The notes under the pieces are model-generated. The model made no database searches and was not told the origin of the DNA. It was given only the letters and a program-made list of their open reading frames with translations. This document shows positions 34,586-46,513 of a DNA stretch of 64,000 nucleotides, piece by piece. Both the position numbers and the translations under genes were made by a program. Where the stretch lies: assembly GCA_029449235.1 (NCBI GenBank), contig JANATG010000010.1, positions 1,612,001-1,676,000 of the forward strand, given 5' to 3'. Position 1 is the first letter of the stretch, and every line of letters starts with the position of its first letter. The DNA comes from Linnemannia schmuckeri (taxonomy: Eukaryota > Mortierellomycota > Mortierellomycetes > Mortierellales > Mortierellaceae).

Positions 34586-36297
34586 GGTGAATGAGGGTGA
34601 GAGGTAGATGGTATGAGGGAATCGGTCTGAGAGGGGTTTGGTGTTTTAAGTAAGAAGAAGAGAGAGTGAGAAAAGAAATGAATGAGAAGAAGAAAAGAAA
34701 GAGGTGAAAAATAGGAAAGGCAGGGAGAATTGAATATAAAGAGCAGCAGCGCACACCCCTTCACATACACTCTCATAGGCATGCAGAGTAGACGCTGACT
34801 GCCTGTCTGCAGCACCTGGACACTCTCTTTCCCTCCTTTCTCTCTCCTTCGACTTCACCCGCGCAAACGTAAAAAGGTAAAACGTAAAAAAGAGACCTTT
34901 CTGCTCTGGTGAAAGGGCCAATGGCCACTTCAATCAGCGCCACCCGCCACCACTACAAGGAATAAGACAGCCATGTCTCACTCCTCAAAAATGATCAATC
35001 ACTGCTACCTTCACAGAAGAGGTCCCGGATCCGGCTCCTTCACCTCACACTAGCTCGCTTTCTGACCTGAACCACATCAGGTTCCGGGCATTTTTTTTTT
35101 TTTTTTTTTTTTTTTTTCGTTCTTTCTTCCTCTTCTTCCGGATCCTAGGGAATAAATCATCGGCACACTGAGCATGTGTCGCGGTTACTTCGTGATTTGC
35201 TTCTTTGTGGGGGACTAATTGCTCCGAGATTCAAAGAGACGAACAGCATTCTCTGTTGTTGGTGAGTTCTCGCAGGGATGCAAGACACTCACATTCGTCA
35301 GGTTAGGAGAGTGCAGAGTGAATAGAGGTCGGTAGGCAGTAAGAAGAGGAAGAAGAACAGAGAGGATCCATGTTCATAGCATGATCGATACACTCCTCCT
35401 TCCCCTGCTCCTCTTCCACCATCTCCTCCCGTTTTCCTCAGAGTGTCCTTTTGACTTTCTTCAAACATGTAGACATCCCATCATCCCATCGACAGTTTTT
35501 AGTCTCAACTTTTTAGCTTTGCATTATTCCAGACTATTGCAATGAGGGACCCTGTCCGTTTTCTTTCTTCTCCTTTCCTTCTCCCTCCATGAAAGCCTTC
35601 TCTCTAACCTTGCCAAATCTAACCCCTCCTACTTAACGACAAAAATGCCCAATTTCCCCACGCGACCCAGTTTTTCTATCTATTTTTTTTTTCTCGCTAA
35701 CTAAATCGATCGTGTGCCTTTTCTTGTACTCGACATATTTGGTTGTTGTTGTGAACGCATAAAAGGCACCTCATCTCCCCCAACGGATCGAATGAACGAA
35801 TAAATGAGCATAAATTGACAGAACGCCGAGCTGCATCCTCAAGCGAAGCACCTACATTTCCCCTAAATATCCAATACTAATCCTCTACATAGCTGAGTTG
35901 CATTCCCTCTCGACGGGGTATCTATATATGTGGCTCGCGGGCCTTTTGTTATTTCTCGTCTATTGTGCGGTGTTTCTTAGAAGTTGACTGAGTTCAGAGT
36001 TGGATATCAACCAACAAACACATACACATGGCTTTTGTACGTGTGGCTGCAACAAGCGAAGTGACTTGCAAAAGAAACAACCTTTATTATTTGCCTGCGA
36101 GCGAATTTTTTTTGCTCCTTCTCTTTCCCCCCTCGTTGTTTCCCCTTCGTGTCCCTCCAGGCCAGCTCCACAAGCCTTTGAGTTGTTCTCTCTTCCCACA
36201 GTACACACGAAGGGTTACTTCTGCATACACACAAAGCAACACATACACTCTTAAAACCACTACAAAAAACACACTTTGCGTGCATCTTTTATCTTCT
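34586..36297. promoter_or_regulatory. Divergent intergenic region, USP / NET-domain genes
   Basis: Between two divergent start codons. The USP side (34586-34860) is C/T-rich in the minus sense. The middle holds a T27 tract (35091-35117) and a GGATCCGG-like repeated motif (35025-35035, 35138-35146). The NET side has a pyrimidine-rich leader (36100-36297). No gene is seen. Confidence 0.45.
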
Positions 36298-39219
36298 ATG
36301 GGAGCGTAAGTACCACCCTTCTTTCACCCTCGCACACCTCCCTTCTCTCCATCATACACTTCCATTACACTCCATTCCACTCTTTTACATGCATTATTCC
36401 TCCTCCTTCTCCTCCTCCTCCGAACAACAACAAGGACGACAAAAACCACGACGACAACAACAAAGGAACGACGACAACAACAACAACAAAGGAACGACAA
36501 AGGAGCGATATAAAGAAGCACAACAGATTCCCTTCCTCTCTGACCGGCCAGCTTGCATACAATTTTTCCTCTCTATTCTCGCCAATCGCTCGACCACACG
36601 GGCCTTTCTTCACCCCTTTCAATATGAACTCACTCGACTCTCAACAAAGAGAAGTAAAAAATAAAAAGAAAGAGCTAAGCCGAAGAGGATGCACATTCCC
36701 AAGTCTTTCCCGCCATAGCTGCAAACTGGGGCCGGTCCCAGCGCTCTCTCACTTTGGCTTCGGAAGGACAGGGAAGAGAGAGGAGAATAGCCCACGTTGG
36801 AAAACCTTTTTTTTTTTTTTTTTTTTTTTTTTTTGCAAGACCAATACGAACTTGTATATCTATGTTCCGGGGTGCGGACCAAAACACTCTTCGCTGCCTG
36901 CAAATTGTTTGGTGCGCTTGGTGAGGGTTCTTTTCTCTTCTTTCCCTCCCTGCACATGAGAGCCCAGTCCATATGCAAATCCAAGGGAAAGGGGATCGAT
37001 ATGTCAAAAAAAGAACTCAATAGACGTGCGCATCATACAACAAACATAAAACGCCTTCTCAAAACAACGCAACCCCCCTTGGTTTTATTACTTTATCGAT
37101 TATTACCCATCAATCCTCAATTGGATCCCCAGGGCTGCAGGGACAAGATCACTGCGGCCAGAGCACCTTTCGCCATTCTTTCAATCGTTGCTCAATTGTA
37201 GAATAAGGAATAACGGGAAGGACAGCCATTTACTTTGTCCGGATTATACACCAAAAAACCTTGCTGTTTAACAAAATTGCTCACACTGCCATCTCTTTCT
37301 TTTTTGTCCTTGTTCTTGTCCTCCTTCCTCCTTACCGCTTCCCTCCATTCCCCCCTATTCTCTTTGTCTTGTGTGCCTTTGTTATTGTTGTTGTTTGTTG
37401 TGGTCTCCTTTTTGTTTAGCATCACACTGGTAGATACTCCTACGGAGATTGAGGGATCTTTTTCCAACCTCAAAACCCTGTCGCAGGCTGAGGTACTTCA
37501 CCGCCTGGCATTGGATGCCAACAACCTTGCCAGCCAGGGCCTCATCCAACAGGCCCCCGCCACCGGCTCCTTTTCAATCTCGGACTTTTTGGTTCCTGGC
37601 CTGCAGACCAAGACCTGGGAGGACTGGCAGGTTGCTGACGAATTGAACCCATTTGCGTAAGTTGTTTGTTTGCTGTAGACACATGTGGATGCCAATTGCT
37701 ACAAGTACACATGAAATGGCACATGTCGTCTTTGCCCCAATTCAACTCTGAGTATGAGTATTAAAGCGCCTTTTTTTTTTTCTCTTGCCCTTCCTGAAAA
37801 CTGACAATTCGATCAATTGCCTTTGTTTTTAGTACTACGGCGGATGCCCAGAATTACTCAGTCAACCTGGTTCCGATGCCCTTTCAGTTCGGACTGGACG
37901 GCGTAATGATGGGCGAAGCCACCTGGGACACCGCCACCGCAGCTGCTGCAGGTAGTCTCCCCTCAGACATGGCATACGACGAGTTTGTCTTTGACTTGTC
38001 GCCTTCGCACTTTTCGACCCCTGCGACCATCAATGTGGCTGATCTTATTGTCGGACCAGACTCTTCTGCTTCCTCGACAGTCATCTCGCCCAGCGATCTG
38101 CAGATGCCCTTCTCCCACGACACCTACGAAGATCTAGCCCTTGCGAACTTTTACGGCTTCACCGAGCAGGACGACAGTTGCATCTTTGACTCGGACAGCG
38201 GCTCGGACCTCAGCGACGTCGATTCCTTTTCTGATGACGACGACGAAGATGACGATGAGAATGATGATGATGATGACGATAAAGTCGATGAGATGACTAC
38301 GACCAGCAGCAAGAACAGTGGTCTGGCTCCTATTTCCGAGTCGGTCGTTGAACTGGAGGATGCCACTAACACTTTGGCTCTCTCGTCCGCGACCGTCCCC
38401 GAATTCGCCGCTCAGCAGACACGAGTCGCAAAGGAGGACCCCAACAAACGTCGCATGGAGGAAGCCCTTGTCGCACGGATTAACAACGATCTCGGCCCCG
38501 AGCACATGTCTGGCCTCTTCAAGATCTTGAGAGGCGGCGATGCCGAGGACGATGACGAGGATGAAGAACTGGAGGTCGACCTGTCCCGCCTGGATGAGAC
38601 GACCCTTGTTCAGCTTTACCAGTACGTCGAGACTTGCTGCATGCAGACTCTAGGATCGATCCTTGCCGCTGAGAAGGAGGAGCAGGAACGTCAAAAGAAG
38701 GAGGCTGTCGTTGCTGCCCTTGCGGCAGCCAAGAAGGCTCAACAGGAGCAGGAAGCCCTTGAGTACGCCCGTGCACTCGAGATGAGATCGACCCCTGAGC
38801 TCTCGCCCTCGCATTCCTTTTCGTCCTCCTCTCCCTCGGTTTCCCCCTCGCCTCCTCACCAGTCTTCGTACTCTGCTACCGAGTGTGGCTCGAGCAACAA
38901 CAAGAAGCGTTCTGCGACCAACTCGACCTCGTGCACCTACAAGTACGAACGAAATGATGTGGAGAAGCAGGCCGAGGCTCTCTGGATGAACACCCAGCAC
39001 AAGTCCAAGCGGAAACGCATGACCAACAACAGCCCTGTCTGTATGGGTGGAGGCGGTACCGGGAAGGGACAGAGGTTAAAAAAGTCAATGATGATGGATC
39101 AAGAAGAACAACAGCTCCAGCTCCAGCTCCAGCTTCAGCAGCAGCAGCAGCAGCAGCAGCAGGATGAAGAGAATGATGAGATTGGTGAGGATGATGAGAT
39201 TGATATTGTTGGATTCTAA
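36298..39219 (+). CDS. NET (extra-terminal) domain protein without bromodomain
   Basis: Model of three exons: 36298-36305 (8 nt, ATGGGAGC), 37420-37656, 37833-39219, giving 543 aa. Exon 2 has no ATG and an acceptor at its 5' end that requires a phase-2 partner. The 8-nt exon ends exactly in phase with donor GTAAGT and yields MGAITLVDTP; intron 1 is about 1.1 kb. The last two exons are firm, the first is probable. At about 288-356 lies a NET-like domain: EALVARINNDLGPEHMSG, then an acidic loop, ELEVDLSRLDETTLVQLYQY and VETCC, the pattern of the BET extra-terminal domain. BET proteins use it to bind short peptides of chromatin regulators. No bromodomain is present. A very acidic run (about 215-242), a helical E/K/A/Q-rich segment (357-405) and a poly-Q tail frame it. 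A chromatin adaptor role is inference. Confidence 0.75.
36807..36834. repeat. T28 homopolymer in intron 1 of the NET gene
   Basis: Twenty-eight consecutive T in the long first intron of the NET-domain gene. Confidence 0.85.
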
Positions 39220-39825
39220 TTTTTGGAATTCTTTTTATCATCTTTCATCCTTGTATCCTATTCACTCCTTTTCCCCTCGTATGTTGCTAATCTTCTGTCG
39301 GATTCATCTTTTTACAACCCATTGAACTTGCTGTCCCAGGGTTCTTTCCCTTGTGCCCCTCCTCACCCATTGTAAAAAAATCTTCCGCCATTACCCCTTA
39401 TCAACTTTTCTTTTTTCTTACTCTTTTTTTCTTTCTCCCATTTACCACGGCTTCCTTCAAAAAACATTTCCGATCGTGATGACCTTTCGTCGAGATTTTT
39501 TTTTTTTTTGACCAACCCCCCTTGTACTTGTATGACACGAACCGAACGATCTACTTCACGCCCATTCCACTTTCAAAATTGTCTACTCTTATTTTTTTCG
39601 CTGCTTTTTCGTTTTGTCCGAAAACCTGACAAAAACACTAATAAGTTCATGCAAGTATACTTGCCATACCAAAACACATACAATAAAACGAATAGCCTCC
39701 GACCGGTGAACAAAAACATCGGAGGGCAATTTTGAAAATCTAAATCGATCGTTCCTTTTAGAATGAATGGATGCACTTTTTCTTATTTTTTTTCTAGCTT
39801 CTTTTATCGGACTTATGATAGATGC
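39220..39825. other. Intergenic between convergent genes
   Basis: T-rich 3' flanks of the NET gene and the FIST gene. A short hairpin, CCTCCGA...TCGGAGG, is at 39699-39725, and an 11-bp inverted repeat, TTTCAAAATTG / CAATTTTGAAA, is at 39571-39581 and 39727-39737. No gene is seen. Confidence 0.45.
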
Positions 39826-41663
39826 TCAGAGTGTATGCTTGAGGACGCTGTCGGTGACGGCACAGACCCAAGTACCTTGATGGGGTTGTCCGATAATGAA
39901 CCCGTTTTCGCTCGATCCACCGAACCTAGGCTGGACTGATGACGACATATTATTTCCGTTGGATCCTACATGCTCTTGTTCCTCGATTGTGTTGTTGGGG
40001 TCTGTCGCCGTGAACCTCAACGTTGTCACACCTAAAGTTTATTTTGATCAGAACATAGCATCAGAATACCAAAAGAAATTTGACCAGTGAATTAATTATG
40101 TTTCATCCTTTTGGTATCAGTTGTCGTAGACATCGAACGCAAACATACCAGTCTGAATATCTGACGAGGTCAGATCGTTGTCGATATGTCCGTGGTCCTG
40201 GGCTTTGCCATGATGGATGAACTGCACCCATTGTCCAACCTGAAGGTCGTGCACGGTATCTACCGCCATGTTTCCCTTGCTGGGGTCTCCGCCCGTGATC
40301 TTATACACCGTTGCCTTTGACTAGAGTTTTGTATGAAGTGAGTACATAGGAGGTGTCAAGAACGATTCAAAGTACAAGTCTTACAGAGGCGATTGGGGGC
40401 AGCAAAGAGAAGTGTTGATATGAGTTCATAAGTTGATACCATGTCGACCTGAGCAACAGATCCAGAAGTGGGGGTGGTGGGTTCACCAGTAGCCAAGAAG
40501 TACTCCTTGTCCTTGGTCAATGTTGTCGCCTGAAGTCTGTCGAGCAAAAGTCTTGTCGCGTTGGATTCATCCAGCTCCAGAATGATGTTGCCTCGGCACC
40601 TATCACATAGAGGTACGTCAATTAGTTTTATTGGCTTTAGTTTTAACCCGCAAGTTACCTTGCTCCTCGCATCCGAAGTGTTAAATATAACTGCTTACCG
40701 TGTGATCTGCATGGCAGGTCCCAAAGGTGACATGGATGGATATGTCACACTTGTAATCTCCTGCTTTGATGCGGGACGCTTTAAGATCGAAACACCCAAA
40801 ACTCCATCCTGAACCAACTGGCCATCGTAAAACATTGTCACTGGTCGTCCAGTAATAAATGGCGTCGAACTCGCCATCAGTCCGACCTTCGACGCCGCCG
40901 GATTGGCTGTATCCAAAGCTTCCAAAAATTGGTGCACTTCCAGATCCGAGATCATCATAATATCCTGATTTGTTTCCTTTGATCCTGAAGCTGAGGCCGA
41001 AGATGAGGAGGGAGGAAGAGCAGCAGTAGGGACTTGGACTTGGTTGCGCCCGATCGAGATGCTTTTGAAGGATGACCAGGCGTCGGCAGTATCGAGGCTT
41101 CGCTCTTCAATGTCCTGCGAACGCGCCCATTTACCGACCGATTTCTCTTTCAAACGTTTCCGACGCGATTCTGCGCCCGAAAGGTAGAACGGTTGACAGT
41201 CCACCAGGCGATCCGCAGAAGCAAGAACACTAGAAGCGGTAGAGGGCGTGAGGGTAAGGGTGGAGATGCCGTGCCCGGAAGGGGTCGGGACGCGATCGAC
41301 GACTGCGCCGAGGATATGTTGAGATTGAGAGATGTAGTCTGGGACCTTGGAGGGGAGGGTGAGGAGATCGGAACCGGGATAAGATCGCGAGGCGAGGATG
41401 ATAGTGACGCCTGACTTTTTGACTTTGGCGCTATCGGTGACGGTGGTGGAGGAGGTGGAGGAGGCGGAGAGGCATTGGTATAGAGCGGTTGTGAGGTCAG
41501 GGTGTGAACTTGTTGCAGCTGTCCAGAGAGTCTTTTGGTTGAGTCTGTGTCCGAGGGCTGTTATCGTCCGGGTGAACAAGGTTGTTCCTGCTGCTCTGCG
41601 GGTTGTTGTTGTGGTGGTAGTGGCGAAGGGCACCGCCTTTGTGAATGAGCGACTGAGGTGCAT
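39826..41663 (-). CDS. FIST-domain protein with presequence-like N-terminus
   Basis: Four exons join in phase: 41663-40699, 40599-40440, 40320-40149, 40031-39826, giving 500 aa. The first 40 residues (MHLSRSFTKAVPF..., RTITALGHRL) are rich in S, T and R with no acidic residue, like a mitochondrial presequence. The FIST_N region follows (ALYQCLSASS, VTIILASRSYPG, ILGAVVDRV) and later VGLMASSTPFITGRPVTMF. The FIST_C part shows YKITGGDPSKG, VGQWVQFIHH and FGGSSENGFIIG near the end. FIST domains are sensory modules in bacteria and occur in eukaryotic FBXO22; no F-box is present here. The exon 2 donor was chosen at 40440 because the stronger-looking GTAAGA at 40384 breaks the frame, so that junction is the least sure. 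Ligand and role unknown. Confidence 0.78.
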
Positions 41664-41926
41664 TGTAAATTGGTGTTGGTGGTCCTAAGTATGATTCGGA
41701 AATAAAAAAGCGAAGCTGGTGGTACACAAAGGCCCGCATAAGGCCCGGATCGTGACTACTACTTGAAGAAAAAATCTCCTGTCGCGTTTTATCATATTTT
41801 CAGGTCCAACACTCTTCCTTTTGTTTTCTCTAAATTGCACTTCAACAAGGCGACAACCACTTCGCCCAACCTTCACTCAGGAACTCGCAAAGGCTAGGAC
41901 CCTTTTCACAACAAAGCAAACAAAAC
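41664..41926. promoter_or_regulatory. Bidirectional promoter, FIST / MED6
   Basis: Only 263 bp separate the divergent start codons of the FIST gene and MED6, so both core promoters must lie here. No clear TATA box is visible on either strand. Confidence 0.6.
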
Positions 41927-43550
41927 ATGACGGATACCAACCTATTGAATGTCGAATGGCGCTTCCACGAGTGGATCATGGTAATCAGCAACCCAACCAC
42001 CAACCAAAAGGATCACTTTCAACAAACGTGCCGATGTGGACGTTTCTCCTTCCAGGCTTACCATGTGCAACCAAGACTAAAAGCCTTTGTTTGTTAATTT
42101 GCACAAAAAAAACGCAACCATAGGGAGTCGGTGGACTGAACCCAGACAACGTGTTGGACTACTTTGCACAGTCGCCATTCTGGGACCCCACCTGCAATAA
42201 CGCTGTCATCAGGATGCAGACCCAGTTCAACAACCTTGGCGAGATGACCCAGAAACTCAAGTACGAAACAATACGAGACAATAACGACAACGTTTTCGTT
42301 TCTTTTCACCTCTATCAACCTGAAAAAAACACGCAGCAGCTACAGGGCTGACATTATTCATTTTGGGATTTGCTGGTTGTGATAAAAAAATAATAGAGAA
42401 CAGAGAGGCTTGGAGTTTGCGTTGATCCATGAACGGTACCCGACGCTCTTTATCATTCAAAAGCAGGAACGAAAGGGTCCAGACTGGGGTAAGGGAGCAT
42501 TTTGACAAGTTATGAAGCACTGATATCGACATGGACCTTATGCTCACTCTGATCGGCGATCGTATTCACTTTGTACTTCATGTTTATATTATTTCTAGTC
42601 CTTCCGATGGATATCTACTACGTCTTGAATGGCAGTATCTACATGAACCCAGATGTACAGACCCTTCTTTCAAATCGCGTTGTAAGTAAACATCTTCAGG
42701 ATCACAGGAAGAGCTTATTGAGACCCACCATCACCGTAGCAAAATCAATTGCTAATTTTGTTACATCGCCATCTCGCCTGATAGCTTGGAAGCTTGTTCT
42801 ATGTGGAGAGCGCGTTCAATGAGGCAAGGACGATGACAGAATTTCACCCATCGACTGGCTATCACTGGAAGGCACCAGCGGAAATCACATCAGCAACAGC
42901 GGCAGGAGCGTTGACCCCGGCTATCCCTGGTCTTGCTGCCATCACCGCACCAGGCGCTGCAGCGCCGGCAAAAGCAGGTAACAGCCCCTTTCATATCTGA
43001 GCAAACTGCATCATATACTGTTATATGGCCAAATAAGCTCAAGTGCTATTTGATATACAAATCTATTCTAACTCTCAGTTGTCGTTTTGCACAAACACAT
43101 TTTACAGAATCAAAGGAATATCAGGTGGCCGTGGACCGGGCGATCAAGAATTTGGAGCAACAGATGCATATGAAGCAGCTGATGCAGCAAGCAGGAAACA
43201 CTGCTGGTGGCGCGGCTGGAGGCGTAGGAGCAGGAATCGGAATGGGAGCTGATGCCAAGGTCAAACAGGAGAGTGCTGCAGGAACGAGCGCTGGCGCTGC
43301 TGGTGGTGGTGGTGCTGGCGCTAATGCTACTGCAGTGTCAAAGGGCACGCCCAAGAGCACCGCCAAAAGGCGCAAGAAGAGTGAGGAGGCTTCGGCAGCT
43401 GCGGCTAGCATGGGTATCAATACCAGTGTTGCGGCCGCCTCTCAGAGTCGAGGTCCCCCCTCAGCTGGTGTCACACCTGGTGGACCTGCAACGCCTAACT
43501 CTGCTCCTGTAAAGAGACGGAAGAAGACCAAGAACGTTGACCCCAAGTAG
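41927..43550 (+). CDS. MED6: Mediator complex subunit 6
   Basis: Six exons join in phase: 41927-41980, 42124-42260, 42397-42488, 42599-42681, 42785-42977, 43108-43550, giving 333 aa. The conserved MED6 core covers the first 160 residues: VEWRFHEWI, GGLNPDNVLDYFAQSPFWD, TCNNAVIRMQ, LEFALIHERYPTLFIIQKQER, LPMDIYYVLNGSIYMNPDV, LGSLFYVESAFNEAR and FHPSTGYHW. MED6 is a head-module subunit of Mediator, which links activators to RNA polymerase II. The C-terminal half is A/G/S/T-rich with KRRKK clusters (STAKRRKKSEE and VKRRKKTKN), likely nuclear-localisation signals in a disordered tail. The core is nearly complete, so the assignment is firm. Confidence 0.95.
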
Positions 43551-43727
43551 GCTTTTCGCGGACTTGCTCCGTAGCACAATTTGCAAATAAAAAAAAAAAT
43601 CAACTTTACAAAAATTGATCGTTGATATCGATAGTCACGGTGGTGGCAAAAAAAAAAAAGGTATAAAGGAATCCTTGCTTTCCCACTCACACTACAACAA
43701 AAAAACACATCTGGAAGACGACGCGAC
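43551..43727 (+). promoter_or_regulatory. Short intergenic before the Ybp/glomulin-family gene
   Basis: Head-to-tail spacing of 177 bp. It contains the 3' end of MED6 (AATAAAAA near 43586) and A-tracts; the promoter of the next gene must lie here or inside MED6. Confidence 0.5.
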
Positions 43728-46239
43728 ATGCAGCAGGAAGAAGAAACACCCAGAGAACGATTCCTGGCCAGTCAGGAGATTCTCTCAACAGTCGAATGGG
43801 TCGACGACTTGCAGGACAAGCGCGCATGTGCCGAGGCTATGGCGCTTTTCGAAATGCACACTGTCATCTTACTTACAGGTACACCAAGCTTCCTTTCAAG
43901 ACTCGGACTAAAACCAATAGAGCTAAAAGTGTCGAGCCTTTTACTAAGACACTTCCCACCTTCGCACTCATTTATTGGGGGTTTTTTTTCTTATCATTTT
44001 GCGTATGTTTGTTTAGCTCTGAAGGATGTCAAAGCCAAAAAGTTCTCGCGGTTCTTAAAGGACGCGGTGCTGGCGATCTCACGACCGATCAAGGCTATTC
44101 GCCGTCTCAAGGAATATATTGCTGCAGACTTGTCGACAGAGGTTGCGCAGCGCGCTAGCGAGGAGCCAGACTTGTTTGTTGCGTTTGAGGAAAAGATCTC
44201 CAAGGCTGTTCAGGGCTTGGTCACGCTGGTTGTCGACAAGTGGCCCGCAGATCAGGTAAACATCTACGGCCAGGTTATTGATTCCACCCGTCCGCAGCAA
44301 CAAGACCCTGTTCCATTCCCAATACTAATAATAATATATCATAACCACCTCTACCACTTTTGTAGGGATTCACGTTGAAGCTGAGCCCGGAGCAGGAGAA
44401 CGAACTCAACAACCAACACTACCTGCTGGTATATCTAATCTTGATGGTTCTGGATCAATGGGTTGCTACGGAGAACATGAACGCAGCCTCAACATACTTT
44501 GAATACGCCAACCCCAAGTACAAGCGATTCTCTCCGCGCGGACCAAACCAACCACCAGCACCCACAGAGAACACTGGAGCCACTCTGCGTCATCTTCAGT
44601 GCATGATGGTAAGTACCAACATCCATGGCGATTGTTTGGCGCGTCGCTTGATGGGTAGTGAATAGCATAGGAATTTAGCTCACCGAGAATTTCAACGCTT
44701 TTTTCGTAGGACTTGTGCACAAAGTGCCATCTTTCGATCGAGGACCTGCTTGTCTGGAAGCCTACTCCAGGTGGGAACTTTTGTCATATTTGAACTGTTT
44801 CTAACTTCTCCTGGTCACAATAGCATAGAAATGTTGTTCGTATTAACACGTCTTAGTTTCTTGCCTTCCAATGAAATAGTGTTTTCGACGGGAGTGAATG
44901 ACATGGACGACAGCTATGACGAGGAAGCAATGGTGGAGGACAACTACCCGCTATCGGAGACGGGAATCACAACGCTCACAGCAGGAATGATCTACGCCAT
45001 GATTAATCCCACAAAACTCGCGACACCTTTCACATTCCCATTGACACTTGCACAGGAGTGGGTCTTTACCACGGCAGGAGGACTTGCCAGTGGATTTCTT
45101 AACAATGAGGAGTCTCAACTCCCCATGGCGGATAAGGCACTCCTGGTTCTCTTGCATGCGATTGACAGGACGCCGTTGGACTCTTTCAAGATGGAAGGAC
45201 TGGACTATTGCTCCAAGGACAGTGCAATGGATCGGATGGGACTGTTCCAAATCTTTCAGGTCATGGTTAACTTTGCAGCAACTTGCTCGTCGTCGAGCCA
45301 CCGGTTCTTTTGCTTTCAAGGACTCGATCGTTTGATCCAGGCATGCGCAGATGATGTCAAGATGGTTCTTCTCGAGCAACTGGTCTCGCCCAAGTGCCCA
45401 TTCGAGTCCATGAGAGCGGCAGCGATCAACTTGGTTAAAGGCGTAGTCGAGAGAGCGTTTATTACTTTGGAGAAGGCTAGAGCAACCACGCAGGAGAATT
45501 TGAAGATGGGCAAGCCAGCGGTGCAACACGCCTTGAGTCCATTCAACAGTCCGTTGCTGCTAAAGAACTTTCAGGAGTATGTGTTGCGATTGGAGAGCAA
45601 GCCGTTCCAGCACAGTCCGCTGAAGAACGAGGGGGCATGGCATGACAAGTTTGATACTTTTATGCATGCCCTCAACTTTTACCTGTTCCTTCTCATGCGT
45701 GACTCCAAGGATGACAACTTGGTATGTATTTGGTACCTTTTATTGTCCTTGCCGTCAGATTATTCTTGCGGATGAAATTATGCAACAGATCGCGTACTAA
45801 CTTATCTTGGCGTGTATTGTTGCTTTGATATTAATAGACGGAGGTGTGGTCGACATCGAATCTCAAGAACACGCAGAGCGAGTTCTTGGAACCCTTGACG
45901 ACACGCGTTCAGGACTTGAAAGAAGACTACATTCAGAGACTGGCCAAGGTTGAGATGGAACAGGATGCAGATTTTATGGATGGTGTCCAGCAGGGAGGAG
46001 CCCCTCCAATCGCAGAAGGAAAGATCCGGTCTAAGAACGGAGTTGTCAACTTTGACATTGATATGGACGATGAAGACGACTATGACAGTGACGATGATGA
46101 TGCTTTGAAGGGGCCTCCCAAGGACACCGCATTGGAGCTGAACCAGAGTATGATGAAGCTTGAGTTGATGGATGAGCTACTTGAGCGGATCCAGGAGCTG
46201 ACTTCTTCTGCATTCGTTGAGGAGGAGGACGACGATTAA
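43728..46239 (+). CDS. Ybp1/Ybp2-ALF4-glomulin family protein
   Basis: Six exons join in phase: 43728-43878, 44017-44255, 44366-44608, 44710-44770, 44880-45721, 45838-46239, giving 645 aa. The protein is almost wholly alpha-helical in appearance. An N-terminal helical region (about 1-130) includes SRFLKDAVLAISRPIKAIRRLKEY. A HEAT-like central block includes HYLLVYLILMVLDQWV, GLDRLIQACADDVKMVLLEQL and SMRAAAINLVKGVVERAF. A C-terminal acidic and coiled stretch ends EEEDDD. Length and helical pattern recall the YAP-binding/ALF4/glomulin group: yeast Ybp1 acts in peroxide sensing with Yap1, Ybp2 at kinetochores, and glomulin binds the RBX1 RING of cullin ligases. This is recognition by overall pattern rather than by a catalytic motif, so the family remains probable and the function open. 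Confidence 0.6.
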
Positions 46240-46513
46240 TAAACCCCACACAGCAGCAGCATTGTGTCGTTTGCTTTATTAGTGATCGTTATTTTGAGTT
46301 TTCGGTTTGGGTGGGACAGACGTGATGATGGGAATAGGCTCTACTGTTGTGGTTGAAAACTCTCTCGCCACCAAATTTAAATATGCACAACGTTTCGTCA
46401 TGACTGTGTAAAAGTACCGCTCAACAGAGACAAGGTATCACGAGAAAAAAAAATTCAGTTTCATTCTTTCCCAACAAAAACAACAAACTACAAAAAAAAA
46501 AAAACTCACGACG
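46240..46513 (+). promoter_or_regulatory. Intergenic, promoter of the F-box gene
   Basis: 274 bp between co-directional genes. The leader just before ATG 46514 is A-rich with CAACAAAC and A12 tracts. TTTAAATATG near 46376 is a TATA-like candidate. Confidence 0.4.

Noticed and set aside
36276..36959. 227-aa plus-strand frame over the NET gene leader
   Set aside because: It reads through the CAACAA-rich and homopolymer part of the 1.1-kb intron and shows low-complexity composition only.
40384..40439. Alternative donor GTAAGA at 40384 for FIST exon 2
   Set aside because: It leaves phase 1, which is incompatible with the firm acceptor at 40321-40323 that opens YKITGGDPSKG in phase 0.
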